Shown: positions 1-9,642, counted from the stretch's first letter. The stretch is 64,000 nt of DNA from Streptomyces sp. A3M-1-3 (GCF_024213665.1 NZ_JANAVP010000012.1:1-64000), one strand, 5' to 3'. Made by a program: numbers and translations. The notes: generated from the sequence alone by a model not told the origin.

Positions 1-213
1 CCGAGACGGAGCGAGCGGAGCGAGTGCAGTGCACCAGCCGCCGCTCGCTGATCCGGCCTGATCGACCGGACACCCCCTAGCACCTCGGCCGCGGGATTTT
101 CGGACTGTCGCTCGAACGCGGGTATTCTCCCGGTCTCTTTACCTACTTGGCCCGGGTTCTTCGTTAGTGTCCTCCCTGGATTGTGTTGGTGATGATCGGA
201 GTTGGGGACATTG

Positions 214-1533
214 GTGGCTTCTCCTGGTGACGGCGAGAACGCAGCCCGTGAGGGGTATTACCCCGATCCGTCGATTCCCGGCTATGTCCGGTACTGGAAC
301 GGTGCCGCCTGGGTGCCCGGAACGAGCCGCCCCGCACCGGCCGGGGGTGCGAGCGCGGGGCCGCCGCGGCCCGCCGCCCCCGCGCACGAGGAGACCGGGC
401 CGGTCTTCCTCGACGAGGAGCCGGAGCAGGCGTCGGCGTCCCCGTCCGGGCCGGACGACCTGCACGGCAGCCGTCCGGAACCGGCTTCCGCGTGGCAGGC
501 CGACACCTCGCGGCAGACCGGTTTCGGCGGCGACCTGGACAGCCGCGTCTCCTGGGGCGCGCCCGCGCAGGACCCCCGTTCCCCGGCGGCCCCGGCCGGG
601 GAGGCGGACCCGAGCGGCGGCGCGCTGCCGGGCATGCGGGCACCGGGCGGCGCGTCCGCCCGTACGAGCCGTACGGACGGCACGATGTCCATCCGCGCCA
701 CAGCCCCGGCCACCGGCACACCGCCGCGGCCCGGGCCCGCTCAGCAACAGCAACAGCAGCAGCACGCCGTACCGGCCCAGGCCCAGGCCCAGCCGCAGGC
801 GCCGGTTCAGCCCCAGCCCGTGGCGCCGGCGCCCCAGCAGCCCGTACCGCCGCAGCAGGCCGCCGCGCCCGAGCCGGCTCCGGCGCCGGCTCCGGCGACC
901 CCGCTCTCGTCCGGGCAGGGCGGCGGCGCCGCGTCCTGGCCGCAGCAGGTGCACCAGCTCGCCCGCTCCGCCGAGGCCGAGCAGCAGCCGGTGACGCCGT
1001 GGAAGCCGCCCGTCAGTGACCCGTTCCAGCGGATGGCCGCGGCCCAGGCAGCCGCCCGGCCCGCCGGTCTCGGCAAGCGGCTGGCGGCGCGGCTCATCGA
1101 CTCGGTGATGCTCGGCGCGGTTGTCGGTGCCGTCGCCGTACCGCTGCTCACGAGGGCGGTCGAACACATCGACGACAAGGTCGACGCGGCCAAGCTGTCC
1201 GGGGAGACGGTCACCGTCTGGCTGATCGACGGGACCACCGCCGGGTACCTCGGGATCGTGCTCGGCGCCCTGCTCGTCTTCGGTGTCCTCTACGAGGCGC
1301 TGCCGACCGCCAAGTGGGGCCGCACCCTCGGCAAGAAGGTCTGCGGTGTACAGGTGCGGGACATCGAGTCGCACGAACCCCCGTCGTTCGGCGCGGCCTT
1401 GCGCCGCTGGCTGGTGTACGGGCTGCTCGGCGCGCTCGCCATCGGTGTCGTCAATGTGCTGTGGTGCCTGGTGGACCGCCCGTGGCGGCAGTGCTGGCAC
1501 GACAAGGCGGCCCGTACGTTCGTGGCGGGCTGA
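214..1533 (+). CDS. RDD family membrane protein with DUF2510-like N-terminus
   Basis: About 439 aa. The N-terminus carries a short DUF2510-like motif (GYYPDPSIPG followed by RYWNGAAW). A long Pro/Ala/Gln-rich disordered linker follows, including a run of Gln near residue 180. The C-terminal 170 residues form an RDD domain: GLGKRLAARLIDSV opens the first membrane segment, then two more hydrophobic segments, then GRTLGKKVCGVQV and a final DKAARTFV. RDD proteins are polytopic membrane proteins of poorly defined function. I chose the GTG at 214 because GGGGA lies just upstream; TTG at 202 or 211 is possible. A second RDD gene follows in the same direction, so the two look like an ancestral duplication. 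The 200 bp before the gene show no other gene. Confidence 0.85.
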   Translation: MASPGDGENAAREGYYPDPSIPGYVRYWNGAAWVPGTSRPAPAGGASAGPPRPAAPAHEETGPVFLDEEPEQASASPSGPDDLHGSRPEPASAWQADTSRQTGFGGDLDSRVSWGAPAQDPRSPAAPAGEADPSGGALPGMRAPGGASARTSRTDGTMSIRATAPATGTPPRPGPAQQQQQQQHAVPAQAQAQPQAPVQPQPVAPAPQQPVPPQQAAAPEPAPAPAPATPLSSGQGGGAASWPQQVHQLARSAEAEQQPVTPWKPPVSDPFQRMAAAQAAARPAGLGKRLAARLIDSVMLGAVVGAVAVPLLTRAVEHIDDKVDAAKLSGETVTVWLIDGTTAGYLGIVLGALLVFGVLYEALPTAKWGRTLGKKVCGVQVRDIESHEPPSFGAALRRWLVYGLLGALAIGVVNVLWCLVDRPWRQCWHDKAARTFVAG

Positions 1534-1616
1534 CACCCGGCGGCCCGGCGGCGCCGGTTCCCCCGAACGGCGCGCATCCGTTGCGGCGCGCCCCCGGGCG
1601 CGGTCGACTTACGGCC

Positions 1617-2318
1617 ATGAGTACCGAACCGCCGCCGCCCGGCCCGCCGCCCGACGACGACCCGTTTCTCAAGAAGCCGCCGCCCGACCAGCCGCCCCCG
1701 GCCGGCGGTTCTCCGTACGACACCCCGCCCGGCTCCCAGGGCCCGCCGGGTCCCGGGTCTCCGTACGGCAGCGGCGGTGGCACGCCGCCTCCGCCGTACG
1801 ACCCCTACGGCGGCGGGGGAGGGTACGGCCCGCCCGATCCGCTCGCCGGGATGCCGCCGCTCGCCGATTTCGGCAAGCGGCTCGTGGCCCGCATCATCGA
1901 CGCGCTCATCATCGCCATCCCGCTGGGCCTGATCCAGATCCCGTTCGGCAGCCGCTTCACCGTGGACAGGGGCGAGGACGCCTCGGACGTGTTCGTCGAC
2001 TCGTACAGCGGCGGGGGCCTGATCTGGACGCTGATCGCGATCGTGGCCTTCATCGGCTACGACACCCTGATGGTGAAGACGTCAGGGCAGACCGTCGGCA
2101 AGAAGCTGCTGAAGCTGCGCGTGGCGATGCTCAACGACGGAACCACCCCGGACACCAGCGCGTCGCTGATGCGCGCCACGGTGCTGTGGCTGCCCGCACT
2201 GCTCTGCTGCCCATGTATCTGGCAGATCGTGCTCGCCATCACGATCGTGATGGACAAGCCGTACAAACAGGGCCTGCACGACAAGGCGGGCAAGACGGTG
2301 GTGGTCACCACCGACTAG
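1617..2318 (+). CDS. RDD family membrane protein (second copy)
   Basis: 233 aa. An N-terminal Pro/Gly/Tyr-rich tail of about 75 residues precedes an RDD domain that begins FGKRLVARIIDALI. Three hydrophobic segments follow, with GQTVGKKLLKLRVAM between segments two and three and DKAGKTVVV at the end, which is the usual family layout. The ATG at 1617 marks the change from non-coding to proline-rich coding sequence. The gene lies about 80 bp after the preceding RDD gene and may be cotranscribed with it. Function is unknown beyond membrane location. Confidence 0.85.
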   Translation: MSTEPPPPGPPPDDDPFLKKPPPDQPPPAGGSPYDTPPGSQGPPGPGSPYGSGGGTPPPPYDPYGGGGGYGPPDPLAGMPPLADFGKRLVARIIDALIIAIPLGLIQIPFGSRFTVDRGEDASDVFVDSYSGGGLIWTLIAIVAFIGYDTLMVKTSGQTVGKKLLKLRVAMLNDGTTPDTSASLMRATVLWLPALLCCPCIWQIVLAITIVMDKPYKQGLHDKAGKTVVVTTD

Positions 2319-2341
2319 GCGCCACCAGCGGGGTGCCGGGC

Positions 2342-2608
2342 TCAGCGGTGCAGTGAATGCTCGGGTTCCGGTACTCGCGCGGCGGGCGCGCCCGACGGTA
2401 CGGACGCACGGTTCGAACGAACCGTGCGTGCCGTCTTTTTGGGCGCGGGCACTATCACCGCGACGACGACACCGAGTGCGAGGGCTGCCGCCGAGATGAC
2501 CGCGACCCCGAGTCCTGTGCTCGTCTGCGAGAGCAGCAGCATGACGATGGTGGAGGCGATGACGGTGGCCGAACCGTAAGCGAGTTGTGCGGCAGTCGGA
2601 CGCGGCAT
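2342..2608 (-). CDS. Small integral membrane protein, hypothetical
   Basis: 88 aa, convergent with the second RDD gene. The ATG at 2608 is preceded by GAGGA at a suitable distance. Two closely spaced hydrophobic segments are visible (LAYGSATVIASTIVMLLL and a following Ala/Val/Leu stretch), then a basic, Ala/Pro-rich cytoplasmic tail. I do not recognise a family. The hydrophobic pattern and good ribosome binding site support a real two-helix membrane protein. Confidence 0.6.
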   Translation of the reverse strand: MPRPTAAQLAYGSATVIASTIVMLLLSQTSTGLGVAVISAAALALGVVVAVIVPAPKKTARTVRSNRASVPSGAPAARVPEPEHSLHR

Positions 2609-3030
2609 GGCGTGATCCGTCCTCGAAGGCAACGAACAGCGAATGGGCAGTCGGCTCAACTCGGTCGCACTGTCAAGCGACTCTACGACGGTGGATGCCC
2701 GAGGGGAACCGCCAGTAAGCGTGACCTAACCCACGGTGCCGGAGCATGGGGGGCGCACGGAGTCATTCGCCGTCCCAACAGGCGGGATGGGCGCGCCGGT
2801 CGGCGGTGCCCGGGACCAGCCCGGCGTCGGCGCCGGCGGTATCCGATCGGGTCCGACGACGTCCGGATTCCGGAATCGGTCCCCCACGTAGTGCAGTTGG
2901 TCTGTTCAAGTCAAGGTCTGTCTTTTCTCTCGTAACTCCGGTCGAATGTCGTCACTTGAGACGCGTGCCGCGCCGGAACCCCTCACCCTTAGGTCCGTGC
3001 CCTTGCGGCCGCGGGAGGGGAACACATCAA
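2609..3030. other. Intergenic region, divergent promoters
   Basis: 422 bp between the divergent small membrane gene and the secreted protease gene; no convincing gene is seen. It contains a perfect 12-bp palindrome GATTCCGGAATC at 2866-2877, a candidate operator, and the SD sequence GGGAGGGG just before the GTG at 3031. Confidence 0.45.
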
Positions 3031-5433
3031 GTGACCAGTACGAGGAGAGCGATCAAGGCTGCCGCCGTGGTGGTCACCATGGCCGCGTGCGCCGCCACGG
3101 CGTCCACGTTCGCCACGGCACAGGCCGACGACAAGGCACCGGGAGCCGCCGCGGTTGACCGCCACGACCCGGCTGCCGTGAAGAAGGGGCACGTCGAGCA
3201 CGATCTCGAAGGCCCCTTCAGCAAGCAGCAGGAGGAGCAGCGCGAAGCCGCGCTCGAGCAGGTCCTCGCGGGCGACCTGAAGGTGGAGAAGCGCGGCGCG
3301 TCCCAGGTGGTCAGGCTGGACGACCGCAAGTACGTCGAGCTCGGCCGCGAGAAGACCGACAAGATCTTCACGATCCTGGTGGAGTTCGGCGACAAGGTCG
3401 ACGACACCACGATGTTCGACCCGGACGGCCCCGACGGCCCCAAGCCGCCGGCGAAGAAGTACGGCGGCGAGCCCGGCCCGCTGCGCAACCAGATAGCCCA
3501 GCCCGACCGTGCCAAGGACAACAGCACGGCCTGGCAGAAGGACTACAACCGCGAGCACTTCCAGGAGCTCTACTTCGGTACGGGCAAGGGCAAGCACTCG
3601 CTCAAGACGTACTACGAGAAGACCTCCGCGGGCCGCTACTCGGTCGACGGTGAAGTCTCCGACTGGGTCAGGGTCGACTACAACGAGGCCCGTTACGGCT
3701 CCAACTACTGCGGCCAGTCCAACTGCGCCAACGTGTGGGACACCGTCCGCGACGGTGTGACCGCCTGGGCCGCGGCGCAGAAGGCGGCCGGCAAGACCGA
3801 CGCCCAGATCAAGGCGCAGCTCGCCGCGTACGACCAGTGGGACCGCTACGACTTCGACGCCGACGGCAACTTCAACGAGTCCGACGGCTACATCGACCAC
3901 TTCCAGATCGTGCACGCCGGCGAGGACGAGTCCGCGGGCGGCGGCGCCCAGGCCACCAACGCCCTGTGGGCGCACCGCTGGTACGCGTACGGCACCAACG
4001 CGGGCAAGACCGGCCCCGCGAACAACAAGGCCGGCGGCACCCAGATCGGCGAGACCGGCATCTGGGTCGGCGACTACACCATGCAGCCCGAGAACGGCGG
4101 CCTCGGTGTCTTCGCCCATGAGTACGGCCACGACCTCGGTCTGCCGGACCTCTACGACACCACCGGCGGCGCCGAGAACTCGGTCGGCTTCTGGTCCCTG
4201 ATGTCGGCGGGCTCCTGGCTCGGCACCGGCAAGGACTCCATCGGCGACCTGCCCGGCGACATGACCGCGTGGGACAAGCTCCAGCTGGGCTGGCTCGACT
4301 ACGACAAGGCCAAGGCCGCGACGAAGTCGACCCACAAGCTGGGCGTCTCCGCGTACAACACCAAGAACAAGCAGGCGCTCGTCGTCGAGCTGCCGAAGAA
4401 GCCGGTCACCACGACTGTCGTGAAGCCCGTCGAGGGCTCCAAGCAGTGGTGGAGCGACATGGGTGACGACCTCAAGAACACCCTCACCCGGTCCGTCGAC
4501 CTCACCGGCAAGTCCAAGGCCTCCCTGGAGCTTCAGGGCTGGTACGACATCGAGGCCGAGTACGACTACCTGTACACCGAGGTCTCCACCGACGGCGGCG
4601 CCAACTGGACGGCCGTCGACGGCACGGCCGACGGCAAGGCGCTCCCGCGCGACGCCGCCGACAACCCGGCCCTGACCGATGTCTCGGGCGCCTGGAAGAA
4701 GCTCGTCTACCCGCTGGACGCCTACGCGGGCAACAAGGTCGACGTCCGCTTCCGCTACCAGACGGACGGCGGCGCGGGCGGCAAGGGCTTCACCGCCGAC
4801 GCCATCACCGTCACCGCCGACGGCTCGCCGCTCTTCACGGACGGCGCCGAGGGCGACGACGACGGCTGGACCGCGAAGGGCTTCTCGCGTATCGGTGAGT
4901 CCTTCACGCAGGAGTACCCGCAGTACTACCTGGCCGAGAACCGTCAGTACGTGTCGTACGACAAGACGCTGAAGGTCGGCCCGTACAACTTCGGGTTCGC
5001 CCCCGCCCGTCCCGACTGGGTCGAGCACTACCCGTACCAGAACGGCCTGATGGTCTGGCTGTGGGACACCTCCCAGAAGGACAACAACGTCAGCGCCCAC
5101 CCGGGACACGGCCTGGTCCTGCCGGTCGACGCGCACGCCAAGCCGCTGAAGTGGGCGGACGGCACGCTGATGCGCAACAAGATCCAGCCCTTCGACGCGC
5201 CGTTCGGCCGGTACGCCACGGACAGCTTCACGCTGCACAGCGCCGGCCGGCCGGTGCGGGTGAAGGCGCAGAAGGGCAACCCGGTCTTCGACGACCGCAA
5301 GGGGACGTACTGGTACGCGGAGAACCCGACCGGAAGCGTTCAGGTTCCTGACACCAACACCCGGATCGTGATCGTCAAGGAGCCCAAGAGCGGCCAGACG
5401 ATCACTGTGAAGGTCGGTCCGTCGACCAAATAG
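3031..5433 (+). CDS. Secreted M6 family metalloprotease (immune inhibitor A-like)
   Basis: 800 aa. The GTG at 3031 follows a strong GGGAGGGG site and opens a signal peptide (basic TRRAIK, then a hydrophobic core, cleavage near residue 33 at ATAQA). The zinc-protease motif HEYGHDLGLPD lies at residues 363-373 (H363, E364, H367, D373), matching HExxHxxGxxD of M6 peptidases. The C-terminal half is rich in beta-sandwich-like sequence as in InhA proteins. It is an exported protease, probably for extracellular protein degradation in late growth. Family calls are firm; the natural substrate is unknown. A hairpin that could end transcription follows at 5463-5490. Confidence 0.93.
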   Translation: MTSTRRAIKAAAVVVTMAACAATASTFATAQADDKAPGAAAVDRHDPAAVKKGHVEHDLEGPFSKQQEEQREAALEQVLAGDLKVEKRGASQVVRLDDRKYVELGREKTDKIFTILVEFGDKVDDTTMFDPDGPDGPKPPAKKYGGEPGPLRNQIAQPDRAKDNSTAWQKDYNREHFQELYFGTGKGKHSLKTYYEKTSAGRYSVDGEVSDWVRVDYNEARYGSNYCGQSNCANVWDTVRDGVTAWAAAQKAAGKTDAQIKAQLAAYDQWDRYDFDADGNFNESDGYIDHFQIVHAGEDESAGGGAQATNALWAHRWYAYGTNAGKTGPANNKAGGTQIGETGIWVGDYTMQPENGGLGVFAHEYGHDLGLPDLYDTTGGAENSVGFWSLMSAGSWLGTGKDSIGDLPGDMTAWDKLQLGWLDYDKAKAATKSTHKLGVSAYNTKNKQALVVELPKKPVTTTVVKPVEGSKQWWSDMGDDLKNTLTRSVDLTGKSKASLELQGWYDIEAEYDYLYTEVSTDGGANWTAVDGTADGKALPRDAADNPALTDVSGAWKKLVYPLDAYAGNKVDVRFRYQTDGGAGGKGFTADAITVTADGSPLFTDGAEGDDDGWTAKGFSRIGESFTQEYPQYYLAENRQYVSYDKTLKVGPYNFGFAPARPDWVEHYPYQNGLMVWLWDTSQKDNNVSAHPGHGLVLPVDAHAKPLKWADGTLMRNKIQPFDAPFGRYATDSFTLHSAGRPVRVKAQKGNPVFDDRKGTYWYAENPTGSVQVPDTNTRIVIVKEPKSGQTITVKVGPSTK

Positions 5434-5462
5434 TTCGTAACATCGCAGGTCAGCGCATGATC

Positions 5463-5490
5463 GGCCGTCGCCCTCTAGCGGGCGGCGGCC
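5463..5490 (+). terminator. Hairpin terminator after the M6 protease gene
   Basis: A GGCCGTCGCC stem pairs with GGCGGCGGCC across a short loop (one G-U pair), 30 bp past the stop codon. There is no T-run, which is common for terminators in high-GC actinomycetes. Confidence 0.55.
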
Positions 5491-5569
5491 GTTCGCGTTT
5501 AGATGCGTCCTACGAACTGCTTATTGACAGCAAGTCGACAGTGGCGTCTCACGGGGGAGCTGGACGGTC

Positions 5570-5896
5570 ATGGCCGGTGGAGGTTTCAGCAAGCTGCCGA
5601 ACGGCAGAGTGGTGGTCGCGCTCACGCTTCCGCGGCCCACGTACGACGGCGGGACCTCCGGCCCGGACGGCGACGGACCGGTGCGCGTCCTGGTCCACGC
5701 GGCCAACCGCGCCCGCGCCCTGACCCGGCTGCGCAATCTGGGCCTGCGCGCGGTCTACCTCCGCGGCAACGCGGAACCGCCCACCCCGGACGAGGTCACG
5801 GCGGTCCTGCACCACCCGGACGGCCTGCTCTGGCGGGGCGCCCCGCAGGACGCGGAAGAACTCTGGCACCCGATACGAGCACTGCTCCGCAGCTGA
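5570..5896 (+). CDS. Conserved hypothetical protein, 108 aa
   Basis: 108 aa, soluble, no signal or membrane segment. It starts at an ATG preceded by GGGGGAG. The middle reads like a small alpha/beta domain (VRVLVHAANRARALTRLRNLGLRAVYLRG) and the C-terminus is helical. No catalytic motif is visible and I cannot assign a family. Coding bias is strong (third-position G/C), which supports expression. Confidence 0.65.
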   Translation: MAGGGFSKLPNGRVVVALTLPRPTYDGGTSGPDGDGPVRVLVHAANRARALTRLRNLGLRAVYLRGNAEPPTPDEVTAVLHHPDGLLWRGAPQDAEELWHPIRALLRS

Positions 5897-5978
5897 CCTC
5901 TCACCCGCACGGGTGGCCCTGGTGGCGTGGCCGCGGATGAGGCCGCTTGCTGGTACGGGGGGAGAAAGCGAGCGGTCC

Positions 5979-6629
5979 ATGGCGTCGAACGAGCAGCGCC
6001 TGCAGACCCCCCGGGCGGCAGGGGTGGTGGGGATCGCCTTCGCGCTGTTGACCACGGCTGCGATCGTGCTGGTCCGGGTGGCGCTGCCCGAAGGGGCGGA
6101 GGCCGACACGTCCCGCGACCCCTCGCAACAGGAGGCGCTGCGCACGGCGCTCGGACTCGTACCGTTCGCCGGCATCTTCTTCCTCTGGTTCATGGGCGCG
6201 CTGCGCTCGCAGGCCGGTGAGCGGGAGGACAGGTTCATCGCCACCGTGTTCCTGGGCAGCGGCCTGCTCTTCGTGGCCACACTCTTCGGGGCCGCCGCAG
6301 CCGCCGGCAGTGTGCTGGACACTGCCGGGGCGGGTACGGGGCAGCCGCCCGGGGGCTTCGGGGAGCACTTCGCGTACACCCTGATGACGACCTACTCGAT
6401 GCGGATGGCCGCCGTATTCGCCTTCACGACCTCGGCCATCGGGCACCGCCTCGGCTTCTTTCCGCGCCCGCTCACCGTTCTGGGCTACCTCGTCGGCCTG
6501 ACACTGCTCTTCCTCGGGCCGAGCATTCCCTGGTCCGAACTGGTCTTTCCGTGCTGGTCCCTGATCGTGAGCGTTCACATTCTCCGGGCGGGCTTCCGGT
6601 CCCGCCCGAGCCCCCTCGGTGTCACATGA
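5979..6629 (+). CDS. Multi-pass membrane protein, hypothetical
   Basis: 216 aa starting at ATG 5979 behind GGGGGGAG. About five hydrophobic segments are visible: residues about 14-35, 60-75, 90-110, 140-155 and 165-200, with short loops. No catalytic or transporter signature is seen. It precedes the ferredoxin/P450 operon by about 100 bp in the same orientation but uses a separate ribosome binding site, so a functional link is uncertain. Confidence 0.75.
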   Translation: MASNEQRLQTPRAAGVVGIAFALLTTAAIVLVRVALPEGAEADTSRDPSQQEALRTALGLVPFAGIFFLWFMGALRSQAGEREDRFIATVFLGSGLLFVATLFGAAAAAGSVLDTAGAGTGQPPGGFGEHFAYTLMTTYSMRMAAVFAFTTSAIGHRLGFFPRPLTVLGYLVGLTLLFLGPSIPWSELVFPCWSLIVSVHILRAGFRSRPSPLGVT

Positions 6630-6725
6630 CCGTCACACCTTCGGCCCACCACGACGAGCGTGGGCGCGCCTGCTCTCCCATGCTGGCGCCGAGGAATGAC
6701 CAGTCCATGGGAAGGACCGATCCTG

Positions 6726-6956
6726 GTGAGGCTTGTCGTCGATCTCAACCGCTGCCAGGGGTACGCGCAGTGCGCGTTCCTCGCCCCCGATGTCTTCGCC
6801 ATGCATGGTGAAGAGGGCCTGTTGTACAACCCACAGGCCGACGAAGCACAGCGGGACAACGTGGCACGAGCCGTCGCCGCGTGCCCGGTAGGGGCCATCC
6901 TCCTCGACGAGCTCGACGAAGCCGCGCCGGCGCAGGGGATGTCCCGTGCACAGTGA
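6726..6956 (+). CDS. 3Fe-4S type ferredoxin
   Basis: 76 aa. The GTG at 6726 is preceded by GGAAGGA at 9 bp; an ATG 30 bp upstream lacks such a site. Cysteines lie in CQGYAQC near the N-terminus and in CPVGAI near the C-terminus, the three-cysteine spacing (C-x5-C ... C-P) of single-cluster actinomycete ferredoxins that feed P450s. It is likely a one-electron carrier between the reductase and the P450 encoded next, with which it forms an operon (11-bp overlap with the reductase gene). Confidence 0.9.
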   Translation: MRLVVDLNRCQGYAQCAFLAPDVFAMHGEEGLLYNPQADEAQRDNVARAVAACPVGAILLDELDEAAPAQGMSRAQ

Positions 6957-8340
6957 CGGATTCGTGAAATGGCTCAAACGCGAAGGGCGCATCGTGATCG
7001 TGGGCGCCTCCCTCGCCGGTCTCAGAGCCGCGGAAACCCTGCGGGAGGAGGGCTTCGCCGGCTCGCTCACGCTGATCGGCGACGAACCCTACGAGCCGTA
7101 CGACCGGCCCCCGCTGTCCAAACAGGTCCTCCTGGGCAAGGCGACCGCCGAACACACCGCCCTGCCCCGCCGCCGGAATCTGGACGCACAGTGGCGGCTC
7201 GGGGTCGCGGCCACCGGGCTGGACATGGCGGCCAGGCGGGTACGGCTGGCCGACGGCGACGAGGTGGAGTACGACCGGCTGCTCATCGCGACGGGCGTAC
7301 GGGCGCGACCCTGGCCGAACGAGAGCGAAGCGGAGCTCGACAGTGTCTTCGTCCTGCGCACGCGCGACGACGCGGCCGCCCTGCACCGGCGGCTGGCGGA
7401 CGGACCCCGCCGAGTGCTGGTGATCGGCGCCGGTTTCACCGGCTCTGAGATCGCCTCCGCCTGCCGGGAGCGCGAGCTTCCGGTCACCGTCGCGGAACGG
7501 GCGGCTGCGCCCCTGGTCGGCGCGCTCGGTGGCGTCGTAGGCGAGGTGGCCGCCGATTTGCAGCGCGAAAACGGAGTGGACCTGCGCTGCGGCATCATGG
7601 TCACCGGGCTGGAGGGCGACTCGGCGCGACGGGTCCGCGCCGCCCATCTGTCCGACGGCGCCACCATCGAGACGGACGTGGTCGTCGTCTCGCTCGGCGC
7701 CACCCGCAACACCGAATGGCTCGCGGGATCCGGCCTCGGCGCCGGCCCCCGCGGCATCGCCTGCGACGCCGGCTGCCGGGCCTTCGACATCAGGGGCATC
7801 GTCACCGACGACATCTTCGTGGCCGGCGATGTGGCACGCTCCCCGCACGCGCTGTTCGGCTATCAGTTCCTGTCCCTCGAACACTGGGGCAACGCCGTCG
7901 CACAGGCCGAGACCGCCGCGCACAACATGCTGAGCGAGAGCGTGGACCGCCGCCCGCACCTGTGGGTGCCGGCCTTCTGGTCCTCACAGTTCGGGGTGAA
8001 CATCAAGTCCGTGGGCGTCCCGTCCATGGGCGAGGAGATCCTCGTCGCACAGGGCTCGCTCGCCGAGCGCCGGTTCACCGGTGTGTACGGATACCAGGGG
8101 CGCGTCATCGCGGCCGTCACCTTCGACCAGACGCGGTGGCTGCAGTTCTACCAGCAGCTCATCGAGACGACGGCGCCGTTCCCGCCGCCGTTCCTCACCG
8201 TGGACCGCCGCCCCGAGGGCCGGCGCCCGGTCCCGGCAGGCTTCCCGGACCCCTCGGTCCCCACCCACGGTCCGACCATCACCCTCAGCGGCTATTCGCC
8301 GGCCGACCGGCGGATCACCTTCACCCCCGCCCGGTCATGA
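6946..8340 (+). CDS. FAD-dependent ferredoxin reductase
   Basis: 464 aa. It starts at GTG 6946, overlapping the ferredoxin gene, with AGGGG just upstream. IVIVGASLAGLRAAETL is the N-terminal dinucleotide (FAD) fold, YEPYDRPPLSK is the signature of oxygenase-coupled NADH-ferredoxin reductases, VLVIGAGFTGSEIA is the second (NAD(P)H) Rossmann motif, and IFVAGDVA is the C-terminal FAD-binding motif. It should pass electrons from NAD(P)H to the adjacent ferredoxin. It is somewhat longer than the usual 400-420 aa because of a C-terminal extension rich in Pro and Arg. Confidence 0.93.
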   Translation: MHSDGFVKWLKREGRIVIVGASLAGLRAAETLREEGFAGSLTLIGDEPYEPYDRPPLSKQVLLGKATAEHTALPRRRNLDAQWRLGVAATGLDMAARRVRLADGDEVEYDRLLIATGVRARPWPNESEAELDSVFVLRTRDDAAALHRRLADGPRRVLVIGAGFTGSEIASACRERELPVTVAERAAAPLVGALGGVVGEVAADLQRENGVDLRCGIMVTGLEGDSARRVRAAHLSDGATIETDVVVVSLGATRNTEWLAGSGLGAGPRGIACDAGCRAFDIRGIVTDDIFVAGDVARSPHALFGYQFLSLEHWGNAVAQAETAAHNMLSESVDRRPHLWVPAFWSSQFGVNIKSVGVPSMGEEILVAQGSLAERRFTGVYGYQGRVIAAVTFDQTRWLQFYQQLIETTAPFPPPFLTVDRRPEGRRPVPAGFPDPSVPTHGPTITLSGYSPADRRITFTPARS

Positions 8341-8365
8341 CCTCCCACGCACACGAGGATCCCTC

Positions 8366-9613
8366 ATGACGCAAGCCATGCTCCTGCGGCAGATCTTGGA
8401 CTACGCCAACCGCGCGGACCCGTATCCCCTCTACGCCGAGCTCCGCAAGACGCCGGTGGTCCATGAGGGAGACGGCCCGTACGTCGTCAGCACCTACTTC
8501 GAGATCCAGAACCTCCTGCACGACCCGCGGATCAGCTCCGACGCCCGCAATCTCACGGCGCAGGTCGGCGACGAGCTGTCCCAGGGGGAGGAGGGGACGA
8601 CGCTGCCGCCCAGTTTCCTGAAGCTCGATCCGCCGGAGCACGACCGGCTGCGCCGTATGACGAACCGTCCCTTCGGCCCACCCCACAGCCCCCGCCGGGT
8701 CGACGCCATGCGCGGTGAACTCGCCGCGATCGTGTCCGGCCTCATCGACGGTCTCGTGGACGGGGGCAGCGACGGGGGCCGGATCGATCTCGTCGACCAG
8801 TTCTCCTACCCCTTTCCGGTGACCGTGATCTGCCGACTGCTCGGGGTGCCGCGCGAGGACGAGGCGCGGTTCCACACCTGGGCGGACACCCTCGCCGCCA
8901 GCCTGGACCCGTCCCCGGACGAGGACCCCACCGAGCGCAACCGCATCGCGACTCAGGCCCGGACCGAGCTCGGCATGTACCTGGCCGGACTGATCGAGGA
9001 ACGCCGCAAGGCACCCGGCGACGACATGCTCTCCGAGCTGGCGACCGCCCAGGGACCGGACGGGGCGATGACCACCATGGAGTTGCTCAGCACCGCGGCC
9101 CTCCTGCTGATCGCCGGCCACGAGACGACCGTCAATCTCATCACCAACGGCATGCTCACCCTGCTGCGCCACCCGGACGCTCTCCAGCGGCTGCGAAACG
9201 AACCGCGCCTGTCCGTCCCGATCGTGGAGGAGCTGCTGCGCTACGAGCCTCCGGTGCAGCTGGTGCCGCAGCGCACCACTCTCGCGGACATCGAGGTCGG
9301 CGGTGTCACCATCCCCAAGGGGGCATCGCTCTGGCTCGTCCTGGCCTCAGGCAACCGGGACCCGAAGCGTTTCACCGACCCCGACCGGTTCGACCCGGAC
9401 CGCAAGGACATCCAGCACCTCGGCTTCGGCAGCGGCATCCACAGTTGCTTCGGCGCGCCGCTCGCCCGGCTGGAGGCGCAGCTCGCACTGACCGAACTGG
9501 CGCGCAGGCTCGACAACCCCCGTCTGGTCGAAGACCCGCCCCCCTACCGGCAGAACGCGGTCCTGCGCGGCCCCCGCCACCTGAACATCACCTGCGACGG
9601 CCTCCGCCCCTGA
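8366..9613 (+). CDS. Cytochrome P450
   Basis: 415 aa, class I bacterial P450. The start at ATG 8366 follows GAGGA; it is 26 bp after the reductase gene. I-helix oxygen-binding motif AGHETT at residues 250-255, ExxR at E289-R292, and heme-binding FGSGIHSCFGAPLA with the axial cysteine at 361. An N-terminal ADPYPLYAEL opening is typical of CYP105/107/147-type enzymes; from memory it resembles CYP147, but this is not checked. With its own ferredoxin and reductase it forms a self-sufficient redox chain. The substrate is unknown and no biosynthetic genes are adjacent. Confidence 0.93.
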   Translation: MTQAMLLRQILDYANRADPYPLYAELRKTPVVHEGDGPYVVSTYFEIQNLLHDPRISSDARNLTAQVGDELSQGEEGTTLPPSFLKLDPPEHDRLRRMTNRPFGPPHSPRRVDAMRGELAAIVSGLIDGLVDGGSDGGRIDLVDQFSYPFPVTVICRLLGVPREDEARFHTWADTLAASLDPSPDEDPTERNRIATQARTELGMYLAGLIEERRKAPGDDMLSELATAQGPDGAMTTMELLSTAALLLIAGHETTVNLITNGMLTLLRHPDALQRLRNEPRLSVPIVEELLRYEPPVQLVPQRTTLADIEVGGVTIPKGASLWLVLASGNRDPKRFTDPDRFDPDRKDIQHLGFGSGIHSCFGAPLARLEAQLALTELARRLDNPRLVEDPPPYRQNAVLRGPRHLNITCDGLRP

Positions 9614-9642
9614 GGTGCCGCCGACCCGCGGAAGTCAGCCTG

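Noticed and set aside
2989-5238. 749-codon open frame opposite the M6 protease
   Set aside because: The plus strand encodes the HExxH protease with signal peptide; the antisense frame has only repetitive Val/Leu/Arg composition.
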